Positions 16,837 to 25,200 of a stretch of DNA of 64,000 bases are shown piece after piece. Every line of letters starts with the position of its first letter. The stretch's first letter is position 1. The notes beneath the pieces were generated by a model. That model saw nothing but the letters and a program-made list of their open reading frames with translations, ran no database searches and was not told where the DNA came from. Source of the stretch: Kushneria aurantia DSM 21353 (GTDB lineage: Bacteria > Pseudomonadota > Gammaproteobacteria > Pseudomonadales > Halomonadaceae); the NCBI RefSeq assembly GCF_000382245.1, contig NZ_KB907864.1, positions 169,698-233,697 on the forward strand. Direction: 5' to 3'. The translations under genes and the position numbers were made by a program.

Positions 16837-17508
16837 ATGACGCTCGACTTTTCCACCCTGCTGCCCTATACCGACGAGCTCGTGATGGGGCTGCTGGTGA
16901 CTGTCATGATTACCGTCGCGGCGACGCTTCTGGGTATCGCCGCGGCCTGCGCGCTGGTCTGGTTCAAGCTCAACGGCGCGACGCCGCTGCGCGTAATGAT
17001 CCAGACCTATATCGAGCTGTTGCGCAACACGCCCTTTATCGTGCAGCTCTTTTTCATCTTTTTCGGCCTGCCGGCGCTGGGGGTAACGCTGGCGGCCTGG
17101 CAGGCAGCATTGATTGCCATGACGCTCAATCTGGCCGCCTATTCGACCGAAATTCTGCGCGCCGGGGTCGAGGCGATCCCGCGTGGCCAGTTCGAGGCGG
17201 CGCGGGTGCTGGGGCTGTCGCGGCGCCAGACCTGGCGCCATGTGGTGCTGGTACCGGCCATGCGCAACATCTATCCGGCGCTGACCAACCAGTGCATCAT
17301 CGTCATGCTGGGCTCGGCGGTGATCTCGCAGATCTCGGTCAACGATCTGACCTGGGTGGCCAACTTCATCGCCTCGCGCAACTTCCGTAACTTCGAGGCC
17401 TATCTGGTCGTCACCCTGATCTATCTGGCGCTGGCGGTCGGTATGCGCCAGCTGTTTCGGCTGGCCGGCTGGTACTGGCTCGGTGGCCGTCAGGGGAGGG
17501 CGCTGTGA
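16837..17508 (+). CDS. Amino-acid ABC transporter permease 1
   Basis: This 223-residue HisM/GlnP-type membrane protein has five to six helices and the permease motif EAARVLGLSRRQTWRHVVLVPAMR (about residues 127-150) that contacts the ATPase. The RNTPFIVQLFFIFFGLP stretch is typical of the polar amino-acid subfamily. The start lies 11 bases after the binding-protein stop and its stop overlaps the start of the second permease, so the genes are coupled. It would form a heterodimer with the next gene product. Confidence 0.9.
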   Translation: MTLDFSTLLPYTDELVMGLLVTVMITVAATLLGIAAACALVWFKLNGATPLRVMIQTYIELLRNTPFIVQLFFIFFGLPALGVTLAAWQAALIAMTLNLAAYSTEILRAGVEAIPRGQFEAARVLGLSRRQTWRHVVLVPAMRNIYPALTNQCIIVMLGSAVISQISVNDLTWVANFIASRNFRNFEAYLVVTLIYLALAVGMRQLFRLAGWYWLGGRQGRAL

Positions 17509-18161
17509 CCGATTTCACACTGTGGGATATCGTGCGCAATCTGCTGCTGGCGATGCGCTGGACGGTGGCGCTATCGCTGATCGCCTTCGCTGGCGGCGGC
17601 CTGGTGGGGCTGGCGCTGACCGTTCTGCGGCTGTCGCCGGCGGCCTGGGTGCGGCGGCTGGTGGCGCTCTATATCGAGCTGTTTCAGGGCACGCCGCTGC
17701 TGATGCAACTCTTTCTGGCCTATTTCGGAGTGGCGGCGCTGGGGGTGGATATCTCGGCCTGGACGGCCGCCACCATCGCGCTGGTGCTGTTTACCAGCGC
17801 CTTTCTGTGCGACATCTGGCACGGCTGCGTGCGCGCCATTCCCGTCGGTCAGTGGCAGGCGGCGCGGGTGCTGGGCCTTGACCGGCTGCGCACCCTGCGC
17901 CATGTGGTGCTGCCGCAGGCGCTGCGCATCGCCATTGCGCCGACGGTGGGGTTTTCGGTGCAGGTCATCAAGGGCACTGCGCTGGCCTCGGTGATCGGCT
18001 TCGCCGAGCTGACCCGTACCGGCACCATGCTCAACAACGCCACCTTCCAGCCCTTCACCATCTTCGCTTTTGTGGCGCTGGGCTACTTCCTGCTGTGCTA
18101 TCCGCTGTCGCTCTACGCTCGCTATCTGGAGAAACGTCTCAATGTCGCTGGTTCGCGTTGA
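17505..18161 (+). CDS. Amino-acid ABC transporter permease 2
   Basis: This 218-residue permease of the same subfamily carries QGTPLLMQLFLAYFGV and the ATPase-contact motif QAARVLGLDRLRTLRHVVLPQALR. Translation starts at a GTG (17505) that overlaps the previous TGA as GTGA, and its end overlaps the ATPase gene by 20 bases. It pairs with permease 1 in the membrane. Confidence 0.9.
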   Translation: MTDFTLWDIVRNLLLAMRWTVALSLIAFAGGGLVGLALTVLRLSPAAWVRRLVALYIELFQGTPLLMQLFLAYFGVAALGVDISAWTAATIALVLFTSAFLCDIWHGCVRAIPVGQWQAARVLGLDRLRTLRHVVLPQALRIAIAPTVGFSVQVIKGTALASVIGFAELTRTGTMLNNATFQPFTIFAFVALGYFLLCYPLSLYARYLEKRLNVAGSR

Positions 18162-18870
18162 TGCCCTGCACAAATCCTTTGGCAATAACGAGGTGCTCAA
18201 GGGGATCGATCTCTCCATCGAGGCCGGTGAGGTGGTGTCGATCATCGGCCGCAGCGGCTCGGGCAAGAGTACCCTGCTGCGCTGTCTCAATCAGCTCGAA
18301 AGCCATGACAGCGGAGTGATCGAGATCAATGGCCGTACCCTGGATGCCACCACCATGACGCCGGCGCGCCTCAGCGAGGAGGTCGGTATGGTGTTTCAGA
18401 ACTTCAATCTCTTCCCCCACAAGACGGTGGGCGAGAACGTTATGCTGGCGCCCATGGTGGTGCGCGGCGAGCGCGAGCGCGATGCCGCCCGGCGGGCGCG
18501 CAAGGAGCTGGAGCGGGTCGGGCTGGCGGAGAAGTTCGACGCCTGGCCCGAGCAGCTCTCCGGCGGTCAGCAGCAGCGGGTAGCGATCGCCCGCGCGCTG
18601 GCGCTGTCGCCGCGGGTGCTGCTGTGCGACGAGATCACCTCGGCGCTCGACCCCGAACTGGTCGGCGACGTGCTGCGGGTACTGGAGCAGCTGGCAAGCG
18701 AGGGCATGACGCTGATTCTGGTCACCCACGAGATGGGTTTCGCCCGCGACGTGGGCAACCGGGTGGTGTTCATGCACCAGGGGCGCATCCATGAACAGGG
18801 CGATGCCAAAACGCTGCTGAGTGAACCGCAGACGCCGGAGCTTCAGCAGTTCATTTCGGCGGTGCTGTAG
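18142..18870 (+). CDS. Amino-acid ABC transporter ATP-binding protein
   Basis: The 242-residue ATPase has Walker A GRSGSGKST (residues 36-44), Q-loop VFQNFNLFPH, signature LSGGQQQR, Walker B LLCDEITSALDPE and the H-loop THEMGFARD. This is the GlnQ/HisP type that powers polar amino-acid uptake. The ATG at 18142 lies inside the end of the second permease gene. It is the last gene of the four-gene operon. Confidence 0.93.
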   Translation: MSLVRVDALHKSFGNNEVLKGIDLSIEAGEVVSIIGRSGSGKSTLLRCLNQLESHDSGVIEINGRTLDATTMTPARLSEEVGMVFQNFNLFPHKTVGENVMLAPMVVRGERERDAARRARKELERVGLAEKFDAWPEQLSGGQQQRVAIARALALSPRVLLCDEITSALDPELVGDVLRVLEQLASEGMTLILVTHEMGFARDVGNRVVFMHQGRIHEQGDAKTLLSEPQTPELQQFISAVL

Positions 18871-19004
18871 GCCCGGTGCCGCCGCATTTGATCCTCAGGT
18901 GGCGTATCGCGAATGCGACATGGCCGCGCAGGACTCGCTCGACGGCACCTTCTCCGCGACAGGATTGTATAATGACAGCATGAACCGGCATCGGAGTTGT
19001 TGTC

Positions 19005-20591
19005 ATGATGGAGCTTGCCGCCGCCTGTACACCTCTGGTTCTGCTGATCTTCCTGATGGGCAAAAAAAACAGCATGGCCTCCAGCCGCGCCCTGCCGCTG
19101 TGTGCCATGCTGGCCTATCTGCTGGCACTGGCCGTATTCGACCGCGATGCCAACGCGGTGAATGCCACGGTCGTCAGCGGCCTGTTGATGGCTCTGACGC
19201 CGCTCTCTATCGTGGCCGGGGCCATTTTCATGTTTCGTACCATGGAGGTCACCGGTGCACTGACCACCATCAGAGGCGCGCTCAACGGCATCAGCCATAA
19301 TCCGATCGCCCAGCTGATGATTGTCGGCTGGGCGTTCGCCTTTCTGATCGAAGGCGCCAGCGGTTTTGGAACGCCTGCCGCCATTGCGGCGCCCGTGCTG
19401 GTCGGGCTGGGCTTTCCGGCGCTGCGGGTGGCGACCTTCTGTCTGATCATGAACACGATCCCGGTAACCTTTGGCGCCGTGGGTACGCCGATCTGGTTCG
19501 GCTTCTCCGTGCTGGATCTCTCTCCCGCTGCGCTGCGCGATATCGCCTGGCAGTCGGCGCTGATCAATGCCACTGCCGCGCCCCTGGTGGTAGTGGCGGG
19601 TCTGGCGATGGTGGTGCGATGGCGGGAGATCGTCGATAACCTCGTTTTTATCCTGCTTGCAACCTTCTCCTGTACGCTGCCCTATGTGGCGATCAGTTTT
19701 TACAGTGTCGAGTTTCCCTCCCTCATCGGCGGTCTGGTGGGGCTTTCGCTGACGCTTTTGTTGGCGCGCCGCGGCGTGGGGCTGGCCCGCGTGGCACAGC
19801 CGCAGGCGCCTGCGAACGCGCCGGGTTCAGGCCGGGCGCTTTTGAAGGCGACCTTTCCGCTATGGGGTACGGTGCTGATCCTGGTGGTGACCCGCATTCC
19901 GGCGCTGGGCCTGAAACCGCTGTTGCAGCTCGATACGCCCGCCCTGCAGCTGCCGCTGGGTCAACTGGGGGAGCTGACGGTCAGCGCCGGGCTGGTCGTG
20001 GGGTTGAACGAGGTGTTTCGTACCGACATCGGCTGGCATCACAGCATCCTGTACGTGCCCGCTCTGCTGCCCTTTGTGCTGGTGGGGCTTTTGACGCTGG
20101 GCGGGTTCCATCGGGCAGGCGCCGCGCGCGACGTCGGTCGGTACACTCTGGTCAGTATCCGCGCGCCGTTTTTCGCGCTGATGGGGGCACTGGTGTTTGT
20201 CAATCTGATGATGCTGGGCGACGAGGCGTCGCCGGTCGCCCTGATCGGTTACCAGCTTGCGCGGTTGAGCGGTGAATACTGGACGGTGTTCGCGCCGCTG
20301 CTCGGTGCGCTGGGGTCGTTTTTCTCCGGCTCGGCGACCATCTCCAATCTGACCTTTTCCGCCATTCAGTTCTCGATCGCTGAACAGTCCGGTCTTTCGA
20401 CAAGCGGGACGCTGGCCCTGCAGGGCGTCGGGGCGGCCATGGGAAACATGATCTGTATCAACAATATCGTTGCGGTGACCGCCATCCTTGGCCTTCAACG
20501 ACAGGATGGCGTCATTTTGAAACGTACCGCACTGGTCATGTTGCTCTATGCGGCCGTCGCCGGTGCGATGGGGCTTTTGATGTCGGCGTGA
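19005..20591 (+). CDS. L-lactate permease (LctP/LldP) family transporter
   Basis: The 528-residue protein has about 12-13 membrane helices and the LctP family motif LIEGASGFGTPAAIAAPVLVGLGFPALR (about residues 110-138). A C-terminal repeat, LGALGSFFSGSATISNLTFSAIQF, is also typical. The family moves lactate or glycolate with protons. GGAGTT lies ahead of tandem ATGs at 19005 and 19008. No lactate dehydrogenase gene is adjacent, so the true substrate could be another 2-hydroxy acid. It is convergent with puuE, nine bases apart, with no visible terminator between. Confidence 0.85.
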   Translation: MMELAAACTPLVLLIFLMGKKNSMASSRALPLCAMLAYLLALAVFDRDANAVNATVVSGLLMALTPLSIVAGAIFMFRTMEVTGALTTIRGALNGISHNPIAQLMIVGWAFAFLIEGASGFGTPAAIAAPVLVGLGFPALRVATFCLIMNTIPVTFGAVGTPIWFGFSVLDLSPAALRDIAWQSALINATAAPLVVVAGLAMVVRWREIVDNLVFILLATFSCTLPYVAISFYSVEFPSLIGGLVGLSLTLLLARRGVGLARVAQPQAPANAPGSGRALLKATFPLWGTVLILVVTRIPALGLKPLLQLDTPALQLPLGQLGELTVSAGLVVGLNEVFRTDIGWHHSILYVPALLPFVLVGLLTLGGFHRAGAARDVGRYTLVSIRAPFFALMGALVFVNLMMLGDEASPVALIGYQLARLSGEYWTVFAPLLGALGSFFSGSATISNLTFSAIQFSIAEQSGLSTSGTLALQGVGAAMGNMICINNIVAVTAILGLQRQDGVILKRTALVMLLYAAVAGAMGLLMSA

Positions 20592-20600
20592 ATTCTCTCT

Positions 20601-21542
20601 TCACTGCCCCGGCGCGTGGTGTTCGTGCCAGTGGCGGGCGATGTCCACCCGCCGGGTCACCCACACCCGGTCGTGGGCCTCGATGTGGTCGAGAAAGCGC
20701 TGCAGGGCGCGAAAGCGGCCGGGGCGGCCGATCAGACGGCAGTGCAGGCCAATGGAGAGCATTTTCGGCGCCTCGGCACCTTCTTCGTAGAGCACGTCGA
20801 AGGCATCGCGCAGGTAGGTGAAAAACTGCTCGGCGCTGTTGAAGCCCTGGGGGGCAGCGAAGCGCATGTCGTTGGTTTCAAGCGTGTAGGGCACCACCAG
20901 GTGGTCGCGCTCGGCGCCCTCGGCATTTTTGACTTTCGTCCAGAAGGGCAGGTCGTCGCCGTAGTAGTCCGAGTCGTAGAGAAAATGGCCCTGCTCGCCG
21001 ACCAGCGCGCGGGTATTGGGGCTGTCGCGGCCGGTGTACCAGCCCAGCGGCAGCTCGCCGGTCAGCTCACGGTGCAGCTCGATGGCGCGCGCCATCATGG
21101 TGCGCTCCTGGTCGATCGGCATCTCCTGGTAGTGAATCCAGCGCAGGCCGTGGCAGGCGATCTCGTGATTTGCCTCGCGGAAGGCGGCGACTACCTCGGG
21201 GTGGCGTGCCATCGCCATGGTGACGCCGAAAACCGTCAGCGGCAGGTTGCGCCGCTCGAACTCCCTGAGCACCCGCCATACGCCGGCGCGGGAGCCGTAC
21301 TCATAGAGCGATTCGAGGCTCATGTGACGATCGCGATAGGCGTCGGCGCCGATAATGTCGGAGAGGAAGGTCTCGCTGTGGGCGTCGCCGTGCAGTACGC
21401 ACATCTCGCCGCCCTCTTCGTAGTTGAGTACGAACTGCACCGCGACGCGGGCGCCACCGGGCCATTGCGGGTCGGGCGGGTGTGCGCCGTAGCCGCGCAG
21501 GTCGCGGGGGTAGCCGCCGAGGTAGAGATCGTCTGTCATCAT
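20601..21542 (-). CDS. puuE: Allantoinase PuuE (polysaccharide-deacetylase-like)
   Basis: The 313-residue protein matches the metal-independent allantoinase PuuE. It starts YPRDLRGYGAHPPDPQWPGGARVAVQFVLNYEEGGE and has HEIACHGLRWIHYQ (deacetylase-type His motif), ELPLGWYTGRDSPNTRAL and YDSDYYGDDLPFW. PuuE opens the ring of (S)-allantoin to allantoate in purine breakdown. Its start overlaps the stop of the racemase gene (ATGA), so it is the last gene of the GntR-racemase-puuE operon. Confidence 0.9.
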   Translation of the reverse strand: MMTDDLYLGGYPRDLRGYGAHPPDPQWPGGARVAVQFVLNYEEGGEMCVLHGDAHSETFLSDIIGADAYRDRHMSLESLYEYGSRAGVWRVLREFERRNLPLTVFGVTMAMARHPEVVAAFREANHEIACHGLRWIHYQEMPIDQERTMMARAIELHRELTGELPLGWYTGRDSPNTRALVGEQGHFLYDSDYYGDDLPFWTKVKNAEGAERDHLVVPYTLETNDMRFAAPQGFNSAEQFFTYLRDAFDVLYEEGAEAPKMLSIGLHCRLIGRPGRFRALQRFLDHIEAHDRVWVTRRVDIARHWHEHHAPGQ

Positions 21543-22285
21543 GTGCTCCGGGAAAGATGTTCGAAGGCGCCGCGCACCGGTTTGCTCAGCGGTGCGGCGC
21601 GGTCGCCGCTGGCCGAGGCGCGCAGCCCGGTGGCGCTGACGGCTTCCAGTAATGCCACACCGGCGCCGACGCCGTCTATCACCGGCAGGCCGAGCGCGTC
21701 GGTGAGCCGCTCGGTCAGCTCGCTCATGCCGGCGCAGCCCAGCAGTATGGCGTCGCTGCCGTCTTCTGCCAGGGCTTCACGACAGGCCTCGAGCAGGCGC
21801 TCGAATACTGCCTGCTCGCCGGACTCGAACGCCGCCACCGGCAGCTCGCAGGCGTGCAGGCCGGCGCAGTGGCCGGCGCGGCCGTACTCGTGCAAGAGCC
21901 GCTCGGCGATCGGCAGGGTGCGCGCCAGGGTGGTCACCACCGAAAAACGTCGTGCCACCATGGTCGCCATCTGCATGCCCGCCTCGGCGACGCCCATCAC
22001 CGGTACCGGCGAGACCTCCCGCGCGGCGGCCAGTCCCGGATCGCCGAAGCAGGCGATCAGGTAGCCGTCGACGTGCTGCTCGCCGCGCTCCATTTCGATC
22101 AGCTGCTCCAGCATGCCGGGCACGGCCAGCGCCTCGTCGAAATGACCTTCGAGGCTGGCCGGGCCATGGCGCGAGGTGCGCATGATGATTTCGCCGCGCG
22201 ATACGCGCCGCGCGCCGGCGGCGATGCCCTCGCTCATGGCACTGCTGGTATTGGGGTTGATAACACAGATGACCGGGCTGTTCAT
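21539..22285 (-). CDS. hpxA: Aspartate/glutamate-racemase-superfamily protein, probable allantoin racemase
   Basis: The 248-residue protein starts VICVINPNTSSAMSEGI, the hydantoin/allantoin racemase signature. The two catalytic cysteines of the superfamily are present: C79 in YLIACFGDPGL and C184 in AILLGCAGMSEL. HyuA/HpxA enzymes interconvert the enantiomers of hydantoins or allantoin. Because it overlaps puuE (allantoinase), allantoin racemase is the favoured role; a 5-substituted hydantoin racemase is the alternative. It is cytoplasmic and translationally coupled to both neighbours. Confidence 0.82.
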   Translation of the reverse strand: MNSPVICVINPNTSSAMSEGIAAGARRVSRGEIIMRTSRHGPASLEGHFDEALAVPGMLEQLIEMERGEQHVDGYLIACFGDPGLAAAREVSPVPVMGVAEAGMQMATMVARRFSVVTTLARTLPIAERLLHEYGRAGHCAGLHACELPVAAFESGEQAVFERLLEACREALAEDGSDAILLGCAGMSELTERLTDALGLPVIDGVGAGVALLEAVSATGLRASASGDRAAPLSKPVRGAFEHLSRST

Positions 22286-23004
22286 GAGACGCTGCGTCCG
22301 CGGTGGTGACCAAAAAGATTTTCGAAGTCGGGCAGGGCGTCGCCGTCGGCGTCGAAGTCGAGCCCCGCTTCGATGTCGTGTAGGTGGTGGCGCATCCAGT
22401 GGCGTGCGGCGTCGCTGTCGCCGGCGCGCAGCAGTGCCACCAGTTCAGGGTGTTCGCAGGTGCAGCCGGTCTGGCCGCGGCCGTAGATGGCGATGATCAG
22501 GGAGCTGCGCGACAAAAGCTGCGACAGCGTATCCGACAGCGACTCATTGCCGGCAATCGCCATCAGGCGGCTGTGAAAGCGCGCCGAGAGGCGAATGGCG
22601 CGTTCGCGTTCGGCGCTTTGCTCCTCGCGGGCGATCTGTTCGAGATCTTCGAGATCGCTCCCATTAATGCGCTTCATGACCTCGCCCAGCAGCGCATCCT
22701 CGAGAATCACCCGAGCGTTGAAGACATCGCGCGCCTCGCCCGGGCCGGGGCTGGCGATACGCGCGCCGCGATGGCTTTTCAGGGTGACCAGCTGCTCCAG
22801 TGCCAACCGCTGCAGCACGCGGCGGATGGTGGTGCGGCTGACGCCGAAGGCGCTGGCCAGCGCGTCCTCCGGCAGGCGTGCGCCGGGCACGAGGCGATGT
22901 TCGACGATCGCCTCCCAGAGCGCCTGGTAGATGGCTTCATCGCTGCGAGCCGATGGGTCGCTGCCGCGTCCGGCCAGCAGATGAAACTGACGGGTACCGT
23001 TCAT
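22282..23004 (-). CDS. GntR/FCD-family regulator of the ureide genes
   Basis: The 240-residue protein has an N-terminal GntR winged helix (about residues 22-88, with LPEDALASAFGVSRTTIRRVLQRLALEQLV) and a C-terminal all-helical FCD effector domain with metal-ligand positions around ARFHSRLM and RHHLHDIE. It is the first gene of the operon with the racemase and puuE (4-base overlap) and is divergent from the NCS1 permease. HpxS-type regulators of purine genes look like this. The ATG at 23004 has GAGGGAG upstream. The palindromes at 23041-23050 and 23130-23139 are its likely targets. Confidence 0.85.
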   Translation of the reverse strand: MNGTRQFHLLAGRGSDPSARSDEAIYQALWEAIVEHRLVPGARLPEDALASAFGVSRTTIRRVLQRLALEQLVTLKSHRGARIASPGPGEARDVFNARVILEDALLGEVMKRINGSDLEDLEQIAREEQSAERERAIRLSARFHSRLMAIAGNESLSDTLSQLLSRSSLIIAIYGRGQTGCTCEHPELVALLRAGDSDAARHWMRHHLHDIEAGLDFDADGDALPDFENLFGHHRGRSVS

Positions 23005-23040
23005 GAGACTCCCTCTCTGGCTTACTCGTCCGAGCCTTTT

Positions 23041-23050
23041 TTGTATACAA
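23041..23050. promoter_or_regulatory. Palindromic operator TTGTATACAA, copy 1
   Basis: TTGTATACAA is a perfect 10-bp palindrome 36 bases upstream of the GntR-type start. GntR/FCD proteins often bind TTGTATACAA-like sites, so autoregulation is likely. Confidence 0.6.
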
Positions 23051-23128
23051 GCACGTTTCATGCCATATGGCATCGACGCGCCACCAGACGCCCTCGGGCG
23101 AAGTGGGAGAGCGCAATTCGGCAGCTCT

Positions 23129-23140
23129 TTTGTATACAAA
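23129..23140. promoter_or_regulatory. Palindromic operator TTTGTATACAAA, copy 2
   Basis: This perfect 12-bp palindrome lies between the divergent GntR-type and NCS1 genes, in an AT-rich stretch. It repeats the core of copy 1 and could control either promoter. Confidence 0.6.
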
Positions 23141-23334
23141 ATAATATCAAATTAGTGCACGCAAAAGCCTCTGTGCTCCACTTTGGTGCGCTGTGCAGCG
23201 GTGGCAGGAGCAGCGGAAACGGCTTTGCCGGCCTGCCGCTCGGTATCAGCAGCCATTAAAAAACGCCGTATAACAGGCTGCTGCCACGTCCTGACAATTT
23301 TTTCGCCCGCCGTTGTGTCGTTCTGGCACGAAGA

Positions 23335-23344
23335 TTGTATACGA
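23335..23344. promoter_or_regulatory. Imperfect operator TTGTATACGA, copy 3
   Basis: TTGTATACGA differs from copies 1 and 2 by one base. It is 73 bases upstream of the NCS1 permease start, where a repressor could block that promoter. Confidence 0.45.
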
Positions 23345-23417
23345 GTAGGGTGGATGATTTCCGCTAACCCGTCCGGCGCAAAGCGATCGGCGACACGACA
23401 ATTATCAGGAGTCGTAC

Positions 23418-24884
23418 ATGAACGATATCAGACCCGACGAGCAGCAGCCCGCTGCGCCTGACCCGAATCTATACAATGAAGATCTGGCGCCGGCCAAACA
23501 GAACTGGAACGCCTATAACATCTTCGCCTTCTGGATGGCGGACGTACACAGCGTGGGGGGCTATGTGTTTGCGGCCAGTCTGTTCAGCCTCGGGCTGGTG
23601 GGCTGGCAGGTGCTGGTGTCGCTGGTGGCCGGCATCATGATCGTGCAGCTGTTCGCCAATCTGATGGCGCGTCCCAGTCAGCGCGCCGGGGTGCCCTTCC
23701 CGGTGGTATGCCGCATGGCCTTCGGTACCAAAGGAGCCAATGTGCCGGCGGTCATTCGCGGGCTGATCGCGGTGGTATGGTACGGTATCCAGACATGGCT
23801 GGCTTCCAACGCCCTGATGCTGGTGCTGCTGCGCTGGATTCCGTCGCTCGAACCGCTGACCACCAGCTACTTTCTGGGTCTGTCGACGCTGGGCTGGCTC
23901 TGTTTCGCGCTGATGTGGGTCATGCAGGCGCTGGTGTTCTGGCGCGGCATGGATACCATCCGCCGCTTCAACGACTGGGCCGGGCCGATGGTCTATGCGG
24001 TGATGTTCCTGCTCGCCGGCTGGGTCGTGTGGCGTGTCGGCCCGAGCAATGTGGGCCTGTCGCTGTCCGAAAACTCGCTCTCCGGCGGCGAAGTGCTGTG
24101 GCAGATGATCGTGGCGGCAGTGCTGGTAGCGGCCTATTTCGCCGGCCCGACCCTCAACTTCGGTGACTTCTCGCGCTACTGCAAGACCGATAAGTCGGTA
24201 CGCAGCGGTAACTTCTGGGGCCTGCCGGTCAACTTCCTGGTCTTTTCGATCATCACCGTCATTGTGGTATCGGGTACTCCGCAGCTGTTCGGCGAGATGA
24301 TCACTGACCCGATGGAGACGGTATCGCGCCTTGACAGCATCACCGCTGCCGTTCTGGGTATCTTCGTGCTGGTCGCGGCGACCATCGGCATCAACATCGT
24401 CGCCAACTTCGTGGCGCCGGCGTTCGACTTCGCTCACGTCGCACCGACGAAAATCAGCTGGCGCATGGGCGGCATGATCGCCGCAGTGGGCTCGATTTTC
24501 CTGACGCCCTGGAACCTGTTCAACAACCCCGAACTGATCCACTACACAGTGGGCGTGCTGGCGGCGCTGATCGGTCCGCTCTACGGCATCATTCTGATCG
24601 ACTACTATCGCCTGCAGCATCAGAAGATCGATCTGGATGCGCTGTTCTCCGCCGAGTCCGGCAGCACCTATCACTACCAGAAAGGCGTCAACCCGATCGC
24701 GATTCGTTCGCTGATCATCGCCGGCCTGTTCAGCATTCCCATCAGCCTTTTCGTGCCGGGTGATCTGAGCAGCTTCGCTCTCTTCATCGGCGGTGGCGTT
24801 GCGGCCGTCGCTCACGGCTGGCAGTCCGGCCTGTGGCGCAGTGGCGCGCGCAGCGCGACTGCCCAGGCGCGCAATCAGGCCTAG
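23418..24884 (+). CDS. NCS1-family nucleobase/allantoin permease
   Basis: The 488-residue membrane protein has 12 helices and NCS1 motifs: NEDLAPAKQNWNAYNIFAFWMADVHSVGGYVF at the start, GVPFPVVCRMAFGTKGANVPAVIRG, and a middle GPTLNFGDFSRYCKTDKSVRSGNFWGLP segment. Mhp1-type carriers of this family bring in hydantoins, allantoin, uracil or cytosine with sodium or protons. Its position divergent from the regulator of the allantoinase operon makes allantoin, or a related ureide, the likely substrate. It is a single-gene unit ending at a terminator. Confidence 0.88.
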   Translation: MNDIRPDEQQPAAPDPNLYNEDLAPAKQNWNAYNIFAFWMADVHSVGGYVFAASLFSLGLVGWQVLVSLVAGIMIVQLFANLMARPSQRAGVPFPVVCRMAFGTKGANVPAVIRGLIAVVWYGIQTWLASNALMLVLLRWIPSLEPLTTSYFLGLSTLGWLCFALMWVMQALVFWRGMDTIRRFNDWAGPMVYAVMFLLAGWVVWRVGPSNVGLSLSENSLSGGEVLWQMIVAAVLVAAYFAGPTLNFGDFSRYCKTDKSVRSGNFWGLPVNFLVFSIITVIVVSGTPQLFGEMITDPMETVSRLDSITAAVLGIFVLVAATIGINIVANFVAPAFDFAHVAPTKISWRMGGMIAAVGSIFLTPWNLFNNPELIHYTVGVLAALIGPLYGIILIDYYRLQHQKIDLDALFSAESGSTYHYQKGVNPIAIRSLIIAGLFSIPISLFVPGDLSSFALFIGGGVAAVAHGWQSGLWRSGARSATAQARNQA

Positions 24885-24942
24885 GCCTGAACCTGAGCCG
24901 GCAGCGATGCCGGCGCTGCCCGGCGGCTTTCGTCAGGCGGTA

Positions 24943-24977
24943 CACCGGGTGTCCTCTGTGGGCGCCCGGTTTTTTTA
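24943..24977 (+). terminator. Rho-independent terminator after the NCS1 permease
   Basis: ACCGGG (24944-24949) and the downstream GCCCGGT (24964-24970) form a GC-rich stem followed directly by seven or so T residues. It ends the permease transcript. Confidence 0.75.
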
Positions 24978-25200
24978 TTAGCGCCTCGCCGGTAAATCCT
25001 GGACTTTAGTCGTAGAAAGCGGCCGTCTATAATGAGGCTCGTTGGGTGGTGACCGGCCTGCTCGCCCGGAAGCGTTAAAGGCTCGGGCATGGGCCATCCG
25101 ACAGACAGCATGTTACTTGCACAGCACGGGCAGTCTTGCGGCCTGAACGCCGGCGAGGCTGCCCGTGTATCCGTACGTCACTGGCAGAGCGAGTCCCGCC

